NCBI RefSeq assembly: GCF_000179555.1
Contig: NZ_AECZ01000007.1
Span: forward strand, 1-64,000
Length of the DNA stretch: 64,000 bases
DNA from: Solidesulfovibrio fructosivorans JJ]
Lineage (GTDB): Bacteria; Desulfobacterota; Desulfovibrionia; Desulfovibrionales; Desulfovibrionaceae
Reading direction: 5' to 3'
Position numbers and translations under genes: made by a program. The notes under the pieces are model-generated. The model was given only the letters and a program-made list of their open reading frames with translations. It was not told the DNA's origin and did no database searches. This document shows positions 59,168 to 64,000 of this stretch, piece after piece (the first letter of the stretch is position 1; each line of letters begins with the position of its first letter).

Positions 59168-60420
59168 CAATCCTCGAACATCCTGTTCTTGCCGGGGCCA
59201 TGAAATACGTCTCCGCGACAAGCGGCGGCGAGTACGCCGGCCCCTGTCCTTGGTGCTCCGGCACTGATCGTTTCCGGCTTTGGCCAGCCGAAGGCGCAAC
59301 CGGCCGCTGGATGTGTCGCGGCTGTGGCCGCCAGGGCGACGGCATCCAATTCCTTCGGGACATGGAGGGCCTGAGCTACCCAGACGCCTGCAAGCGCCTG
59401 GGGACAACGCCCAAAGCGGCTGGAACCACGCACACCCTCAAGCCTGCCCCTTGGGAGCCCAAGCCCGCCGTACTGCCTGGGGAAGCCTGGATTGCCCGCG
59501 CTGGCCAGTTCATTGACCGCTGCGCCGCCGCTTTGGCCGCTGGTGGTCCAGGCATGGAGTACGCCCGGGGTCGGGGCCTGACCGCCCGGACGTGCGCCGC
59601 CCTGCGGATCGGCTGGAATCCTTCGGACCTCTACGAGGACCGTGCCGCCTGGGGCCTGCCCGAAGAGATCAACCCCAGAACGGGGAAGCCCAGACGTGTC
59701 TGGCTTCCGTCTGGTCTGGTCATCCCGACCCTGCGTGAAGGGCAAGTGGTGGCCATCAAAATCCGTCGCTCCAAATGGACGCCCGAGGACCAGCTTCCGA
59801 AGTACGCGGCCGCCAGTGGCGGCGGGAAGTTGCCCATGGTCCTGGCCCCGGGCGAGGGCAAACCCTGTGTTGTCGTAGAGTCCGAGCTTGATGCCATCCT
59901 GGCCGCTCAGGAGGCCCGTGACGCCGTTTCCTGTGTCGCCCTCGGCACGGCAAAGGGAAAACCCGATGCTGCGGCCAACGCGCTTTTTATGGCCGCCCCC
60001 GTGGTCCTGGTAGCTCTGGACTTCGACGAGGCCGGGGCGACGGCATGGCCCTGGTGGCGTTCAACCTACCCGAAGGCGAAAAGGTGGCCGGTCCCAGCAG
60101 GGAAAGACGTGGGCGACCTAGCCGCCCAGCCGGGCATGATCCGGGCATGGATCGAAGCCGGGCTGCCCGATCCCGAGCGGAACGTGGAGCCAGAGCCGGT
60201 CCCTGAATCATCCCATGTTGTCGGGCCTATCCTGCGCCGTGCTGCCGATCTGGCCCATGGTGCGCCCTGCACCACATCCGAAGCCGAGCTTGCCAAACTT
60301 CGGGAGACGTTCCCGCATCTGTATGTGTGCCCGGCTACAACGCCGCCATGGAACTTTCGCTACGTCTCGGACTGCGCGACCCGGTGCGCGACACCGTGCG
60401 AACTGCAAGCAACAAACTAA
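59164..60420 (+). CDS. Phage primase (CHC2 zinc finger plus TOPRIM)
   Basis: 418 residues. A CHC2-type zinc finger, CPWCSGTDRFRLWP and MCRGCGRQGD (residues 27-55), is followed by a TOPRIM fold with the glutamate in CVVVESELDAIL near 240 and the aspartate pair in LVALDFDEAG near 282. It makes primers for element replication and partners the RepA-like ATPase encoded just upstream. The C-terminal 70 residues contain several cysteines (CPATT, CATRCATPC) and may bind another zinc. Confidence 0.88.
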   Translation: MTILEHPVLAGAMKYVSATSGGEYAGPCPWCSGTDRFRLWPAEGATGRWMCRGCGRQGDGIQFLRDMEGLSYPDACKRLGTTPKAAGTTHTLKPAPWEPKPAVLPGEAWIARAGQFIDRCAAALAAGGPGMEYARGRGLTARTCAALRIGWNPSDLYEDRAAWGLPEEINPRTGKPRRVWLPSGLVIPTLREGQVVAIKIRRSKWTPEDQLPKYAAASGGGKLPMVLAPGEGKPCVVVESELDAILAAQEARDAVSCVALGTAKGKPDAAANALFMAAPVVLVALDFDEAGATAWPWWRSTYPKAKRWPVPAGKDVGDLAAQPGMIRAWIEAGLPDPERNVEPEPVPESSHVVGPILRRAADLAHGAPCTTSEAELAKLRETFPHLYVCPATTPPWNFRYVSDCATRCATPCELQATN

Positions 60421-60437
60421 ATTTCGAGGGATATAGC

Positions 60438-61046
60438 ATGGAAACTTTGACCTACAACGAAATCTTGGCCTTGGAGCCGCGCATCCTGGAAGCCGAGGCC
60501 CTTGCCCGGGAACTCGCCGGCAGTCCAACCTATGACCTCTGGTACAGCGCCGTGAAGCCGGCCTTCAAGTTCTTGGTCGGCATCATGTCCAAGCACGCCG
60601 ACCCGCGCCTTCGGACCAGCGAAGCCTATGACGTTGTGTACCGCCACCTCCTGGCCATCTACGAAACCCGGCCCACGGACGGCGCTATGCCGCCCCCGGT
60701 CGCTGCGCCCGCCTCCCCATCCTCCGACCCGGGCCAACGCATTTGCCCCGCCTGCGGCCAGGATATGCGCGATGCCGAGTCCTGCGGCGGTCCCCTGATT
60801 CAGGTTGCCGGGCGCGTCTACGAGCGCGTGCGCTTCGGCCAGGAGAGCGGGAACCGCTGGGAGGAGTTCGACTTTTGCCCGGAGTGCGGCGTTTCCCATG
60901 GCGGCCTGCATCACCCTGGCTGCGACATCGAAGAGTGTCCCAGGTGTAGGCGGCAATATTTGTCCTGCGACTGCGGAGAAGAAGAAGACGGCCCCGGTGG
61001 TCCTGAAGCAATCCCGGCTATGATGCCATGCGAGGTGCTGCAATGA
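60438..61046 (+). CDS. Zinc-ribbon protein of the replication operon
   Basis: 202 residues. A helical N-terminal part (residues 1-95) is followed by cysteine pairs RICPACGQDM, FDFCPECG, and ECPRCRRQYLSCDCG, enough for two zinc sites. The pattern suggests nucleic-acid or protein binding. ATG 60438 with CGAGGG upstream is preferred over ATG 60327, which lies inside the primase gene. Four-base overlap with the next gene. Confidence 0.65.
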   Translation: METLTYNEILALEPRILEAEALARELAGSPTYDLWYSAVKPAFKFLVGIMSKHADPRLRTSEAYDVVYRHLLAIYETRPTDGAMPPPVAAPASPSSDPGQRICPACGQDMRDAESCGGPLIQVAGRVYERVRFGQESGNRWEEFDFCPECGVSHGGLHHPGCDIEECPRCRRQYLSCDCGEEEDGPGGPEAIPAMMPCEVLQ

Positions 61047-61198
61047 ACGTGAATACTTCCAAGAACGCCAAGGCGAAGTCCGACGCCGAACTTGAGGCCG
61101 AGGCTATCCGGGAGCTCGAGCGCATGGAGCGCGCCTTGAACGCCAAAAAGAGCGGCTACCGGCCGAAGCGCAGGAGGGCATATGCGGATCATCGCTGA
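61043..61198 (+). CDS. Small basic phage protein, 51 residues
   Basis: Starts at ATG 61043 in an ATGA overlap with the previous stop and ends at 61198 within the nuclease gene. The chain is a charged helix (DAELEAEAIRELERMERALN) with a basic tail (RPKRRRAYADHR). Unknown function; the tight packing on both sides supports it. Confidence 0.5.
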   Translation: MNVNTSKNAKAKSDAELEAEAIRELERMERALNAKKSGYRPKRRRAYADHR

Positions 61199-61661
61199 CA
61201 CCAGGGAGCAACGCGTTTTCTCCTTCGCCAAGTATGAGGCCGAGGTGGAACGCGCCGCCCTGCCGACCGCTGATTACTCGCTGCCGGGCTTCGAGGACCG
61301 TGTGGGCATTGAGCGCAAGGAGCTTGGCGACCTCATTTCCTGCCTCATGGGGGCAAACCGGGAACGGTTCGTGAAAGAGCTTCGCCGCCTGTCCTCATAC
61401 GAGCTCAAGGCCGTGGTGGTCGAGGCATCCATGCGTGACGTGGCGGACGGCCAGTATCGATCGGAAATGCGGCCACACGCCGTGCTTCAGTCGGTCTTCG
61501 CCTTCCAGGTGCGCTACGCTGTCCCGTTCCTCTTCTGCGGGGACCGGGCCGGCGCGGAATATACAACCTTCTGGCTCCTGGCGAAGTACGCCCGCGAGAT
61601 CGAGGAGCGCATGAAGGCCCTGACCAAATCCCAAGCCCCGGCAAAGGGCGAAGCGGCATGA
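61182..61661 (+). CDS. ERCC4-type (XPF-like) nuclease
   Basis: 159 residues. The ERCC4 nuclease core is visible: MRIIADTREQ at the N-terminus and the catalytic GIERKELGDLISCL (ERK-x3-D) near residue 47, with LKAVVVEAS following. Lone ERCC4 domains occur in phages and plasmids and cut branched or flap DNA during replication or recombination. No helix-hairpin-helix partner domain is present. AGGAGGGC precedes the ATG. Confidence 0.85.
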   Translation: MRIIADTREQRVFSFAKYEAEVERAALPTADYSLPGFEDRVGIERKELGDLISCLMGANRERFVKELRRLSSYELKAVVVEASMRDVADGQYRSEMRPHAVLQSVFAFQVRYAVPFLFCGDRAGAEYTTFWLLAKYAREIEERMKALTKSQAPAKGEAA

Positions 61662-62125
61662 GGGATAATATGGCTGAAAGTCCCCTGAAAAAGCAGCCAA
61701 AGCAGCGAGGAGCAGGGAAACGCTTCGAGCCAGGCCAGTCGGGAAACCCGGCAGGTAAGCCCAAGGGGTGCCGCTCCCGTGCCACCATGGCCGCACAAGC
61801 CTTGATCGACGGCAAGGGCAAGGAGGTCGTGGAGAAGGCCCTTGATTTGGCCCTGGCCGGTGATGGTCCGGTGCTGCGCGCCATCCTCGACCGGCTTTGT
61901 CCCGTCAAGCGCGATGCCCCCGTGTCCATTTCCCTGCCGAGCATGGAGACCCCGGCGGATTTGCCCAAGATCACCGGTGCCATCATGCAGGCCGCCGCCG
62001 AAGGAAAGATCACCCCGAGCGAAGCCGCCGCCCTAGCCGGATTGGTGGAAGCGCACCGCAAAGCGATTGAGACGGCCGAACTATCAGACCGCATCGCAAA
62101 ACTTGAAGAAAGGAGCGGGTTATGA
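61658..62125 (+). CDS. DUF5681-domain phage protein
   Basis: 155 residues. The N-terminal signature FEPGQSGNPAGKPKGCRSR near residue 23 defines DUF5681, small DNA-packaging-region proteins often found near terminase genes; a small-terminase-like role is possible but not shown. The rest is helical. It has ATGA overlaps on both sides (nuclease stop, next start). Confidence 0.8.
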   Translation: MRDNMAESPLKKQPKQRGAGKRFEPGQSGNPAGKPKGCRSRATMAAQALIDGKGKEVVEKALDLALAGDGPVLRAILDRLCPVKRDAPVSISLPSMETPADLPKITGAIMQAAAEGKITPSEAAALAGLVEAHRKAIETAELSDRIAKLEERSGL

Positions 62126-62301
62126 ACTCAAGAACTCTTACCTCACGCGTCCAGCGCCTGGAAGACGACGCGCCCCGCACATATTGCCTGTGCCTTGAAC
62201 CCAAACAAGGGCAGACAGACGAGGAGTGCATTGAAGAGTTTTATGCCAAACATCCAGAAGCGCGGAATGATAAGAGCGGTCTTCCGTTCCTGTTCCCATA
62301 G
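62122..62301 (+). CDS. Small phage protein, first of three tandem paralogues
   Basis: 59 residues starting MNSRTLTSRVQRLEDD with AAGGAG ten bases upstream of ATG 62122 and ending at TAG 62301. It shares with the next two genes an opening R-x2-RLE helix and a Y-x3-HPEA segment (FYAKHPEARND), then a Pro-Phe end. Function unknown. Confidence 0.65.
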   Translation: MNSRTLTSRVQRLEDDAPRTYCLCLEPKQGQTDEECIEEFYAKHPEARNDKSGLPFLFP

Positions 62302-62309
62302 GTGACACC

Positions 62310-62510
62310 ATGCGAAACATTGAATCCAGATTGAAGCGGCTTGAGGAAGACGGACTGAAAGAAACTTGTATGGTTATAAAACATTACAATGGCGAAACGA
62401 AGAAACAAGCCATGGAGCGTTATTACGAGGAACATCCTCACATGCGGGCATACGACGGCCATTGTCCGTTCATCCTCTTGGAAACTTTTCGGGATGAAAG
62501 ACATGCGTGA
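62310..62510 (+). CDS. Small phage protein, second of three tandem paralogues
   Basis: 66 residues starting MRNIESRLKRLEED, with TMVIKHYNGET-type strand and RYYEEHPHMRAYDG, matching its neighbours in the RLE and HP positions. The code is AT-richer than the genes beside it. It overlaps the third paralogue by eight bases. Confidence 0.65.
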   Translation: MRNIESRLKRLEEDGLKETCMVIKHYNGETKKQAMERYYEEHPHMRAYDGHCPFILLETFRDERHA

Positions 62511-62709
62511 TCTTCAAAAGCGTATTGCCAGACTGGAACATGCCGGCCCGGGCGGGAAAACGCATGTCGTTGTTGTCCGTGCCGGGCAGGACCGTGAAGC
62601 GGTGAAGCAGAGCTATTTGCGTGACCATCCCGAAGCGGCCCAGGGAAGGATAGCCTTCTTTCATACGAATATCCCTGAGCGCCAGCCACTGCCGGCGGAA
62701 TTTGCATAA
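62503..62709 (+). CDS. Small phage protein, third of three tandem paralogues
   Basis: 68 residues from ATG 62503 (MRDLQKRIARLEHAG); ATG 62494 in the same frame is an alternative. It carries HVVVVRAGQDREAV, SYLRDHPEAAQGR and an AFF motif in register with the other two copies. Likely product of tandem duplication. Confidence 0.65.
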   Translation: MRDLQKRIARLEHAGPGGKTHVVVVRAGQDREAVKQSYLRDHPEAAQGRIAFFHTNIPERQPLPAEFA

Positions 62710-62745
62710 CCATCAACCGCCGGCACCCCGGCAAAGGATCTGCTC

Positions 62746-62937
62746 ATGACCGAACACACCACCGTTGAGATGGCCCCCCAGCCTCAAGCATCCCCCAGGA
62801 CCTCAACCGACATACCCAGGCAAGAAGGCAAAGGGGGCAACGTGAAGGCGCTCACTGCCCGTGGCGAAGACGAGCACGGCCCCTACACTGACACCTTCAG
62901 CTATCCCGCCCCGGGAACCCCGTCAGCCGAGGCGTAG
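62746..62937 (+). CDS. Small hydrophilic phage protein
   Basis: 63 residues rich in Pro, Thr and Glu, with no hydrophobic core (EGKGGNVKALTARGEDEHG). AAGGAT lies before the ATG. It may be disordered. Support is only position, RBS and codon use. Confidence 0.45.
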   Translation: MTEHTTVEMAPQPQASPRTSTDIPRQEGKGGNVKALTARGEDEHGPYTDTFSYPAPGTPSAEA

Positions 62938-62991
62938 ACATAAACCGGAGGGGCGGCGCTCTGGCGTGGCTCCTCTCTGCTGGGAATCACT

Positions 62992-64000
62992 ATGAATGTC
63001 CAAGAATGGGCCGAATACAAGCGCACAGGGATCATCCCCTTTGCCGATCAGGTCTTCTGGAGTCTCCAGGGGGACCGGCAGCGCGCGGACGGCCTGCGGG
63101 GTTTGGCCATGCAGGTGGTCAACCGCCTGAAGGCGGCCAACGCGACCAATCAAATCGCCTCGGATTCCCTGCGGCTGGACGACGGCTCCATTATCCAGGT
63201 CAACAAGGCGTACAATTTTATCTACGTGACCGTGTTCTGTCCTGAGAAGAAGCCGCTTCAACCCGGGCAGGAGCCTGTGAATATCCCGGTGTTGCAGCCG
63301 GGGCAGTTCTACTATGTGCCGGGTTGCATCGGACGATACTTCTTCGGCAATGATGATTTGCGCAATGAAATATACCTCCCGCCCTCATATTTTGCAGAAG
63401 GGGCAGACACGATGAATACCGGCCGAGGGATGTCGTTTTTGACACTCAAAGAGGTTGGCCTCCCTTATCCGTCTGCCTCGCCTGACGGCTCCATCTCGCG
63501 CTACGCCAAGGCCTGCTATCTCCCTGGTGCCAATCCAGACTTGGGTTACAGTGGGTCGCGCCTGGAAATGGCCCCTCCACACATTCCGACCAGTGGCCCA
63601 TTTTCCATCTCTTGCGTCGTCAGGCTGCGCAAAGAAATTGCCATCGACTACACGTCCACGAGTAAGACAAAGGAATTAGACTGCGGTTATCAGGTCTATA
63701 ACCCGGTGAAGCCGCGTTTTCTCTTTTCCGATGATGGCGAGGTGTGGACGGCTACTTGCCCTGGAAGCATGGCCCCGTTGGTGGGCTACAAAATACCTTC
63801 GCGCTTCTCTACGCATTGGGTCAAGTTCACCTACCCGTGGCCAGACTACAACACGAATTTTGTCACCAAAGAGGAAAAGCAGATTGGTTACCGCGAGATA
63901 GCGACTGTCTGCACGGACGAACCGCTCATGGAATCGGATTACGACACCGCGTCTCCGTATTGGGACAAGGTGGAAACTGGCGAACAGGAAACGCTATCCG
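62992..64000 (+). CDS. Large phage protein, possibly structural, 3' end beyond window
   Basis: An open frame of 336 codons from ATG 62992 runs off the end of the window. It opens MNVQEWAEYKRTGIIPFADQ; it is rich in Tyr, Pro and Gly with beta-strand character (IIQVNKAYNFIYVTVFCP, QFYYVPGCIGRYFFG). The segment GPFSISCVVRLRKEI resembles a LamG/jelly-roll strand. No signal peptide. A tail or other structural role is inferred from style and position only. Confidence 0.7.
   Translation, partial: MNVQEWAEYKRTGIIPFADQVFWSLQGDRQRADGLRGLAMQVVNRLKAANATNQIASDSLRLDDGSIIQVNKAYNFIYVTVFCPEKKPLQPGQEPVNIPVLQPGQFYYVPGCIGRYFFGNDDLRNEIYLPPSYFAEGADTMNTGRGMSFLTLKEVGLPYPSASPDGSISRYAKACYLPGANPDLGYSGSRLEMAPPHIPTSGPFSISCVVRLRKEIAIDYTSTSKTKELDCGYQVYNPVKPRFLFSDDGEVWTATCPGSMAPLVGYKIPSRFSTHWVKFTYPWPDYNTNFVTKEEKQIGYREIATVCTDEPLMESDYDTASPYWDKVETGEQETLS

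Larger units (their letters stand above)
54259..64000 (+). mobile_element. Integrated prophage or phage satellite, left part
   Basis: From the tRNA-Leu end to the edge of the window almost all genes read rightward, many overlapping by 4 to 16 bases. They include a P4-type integrase, an AlpA-like regulator, a RepA-like ATPase, CHC2/TOPRIM primase, ERCC4-type nuclease, DUF5681 protein and a possibly structural protein. No terminase, portal or capsid gene is visible, so full phage, satellite or plasmid-like element cannot be decided here. The right boundary is outside. Confidence 0.85.

Overview
The window is GC-rich bacterial chromosome. Its gene content suggests a sulfate-reducing Desulfovibrionaceae (Desulfovibrio / Solidesulfovibrio-like): an FAD/Fe-S 2-hydroxyacid oxidoreductase of the lactate/glycolate dehydrogenase type, the [FeFe]-hydrogenase maturase HydG with its small TM1266-like partner, a LytS/LytR system next to CstA, and many strong intergenic palindromes. 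The lineage is inferred from content and style, not from a search.

From 0.5 to 54 kb the window is ordinary chromosome made of short operons. In order: a GT-C-like membrane protein; a 1174-residue FAD-[4Fe-4S]-CCG oxidoreductase with ruvX and mltG; trpS, a site-2 protease and a single-domain response regulator; a ubiquitin-like carrier and a TtuA-like tRNA thiolase; a class V aminotransferase, serB, phoU, comEC and a DJ-1/PfpI protein; a cation efflux protein; a pyruvate-type two-component system followed by cstA; a PAS-receiver protein; the TM1266-like gene and hydG behind a leader that carries an intrinsic terminator; hemW converging on an M23 peptidase; a glycine-betaine-type ABC transporter; rarA; nadC-nadA-nadB; TPR and PilZ proteins; rsmE, gcvT and an unrecognised 585-residue protein; a double-GAF protein, mreB and suhB; NUDIX, rimI, pgk, tpiA and secG.

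At 54.17 kb a tRNA-Leu(GAG) gene is followed at once by a P4-type tyrosine integrase. From there to the end the window is an integrated element (prophage or phage satellite) whose right end lies outside. It carries an AlpA-like regulator, tightly coupled replication genes (RepA-like hexameric ATPase, CHC2/TOPRIM primase, ERCC4-type nuclease), a DUF5681 protein, three tandem small paralogues and the start of a large unrecognised, possibly structural protein. An AT-rich cargo gene stands out in composition.

Three sequence-level structures go beyond a gene list. First, a composite palindromic repeat family (about 170 to 520 bp, several hairpin modules) occurs four times, always directly after the 3' end of a gene, and shows paired substitutions that preserve base pairing. 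Second, six shorter palindromes centred on a T-run/A-run lie between genes, mostly between convergent ones, and look like a dispersed family of bidirectional terminators. Third, nine copies of GAAGCGCC lie inside the 3' end of the element's repA-like gene and are read in all three codon phases. Selection there must act on DNA, so this is a candidate iteron-type replication origin.
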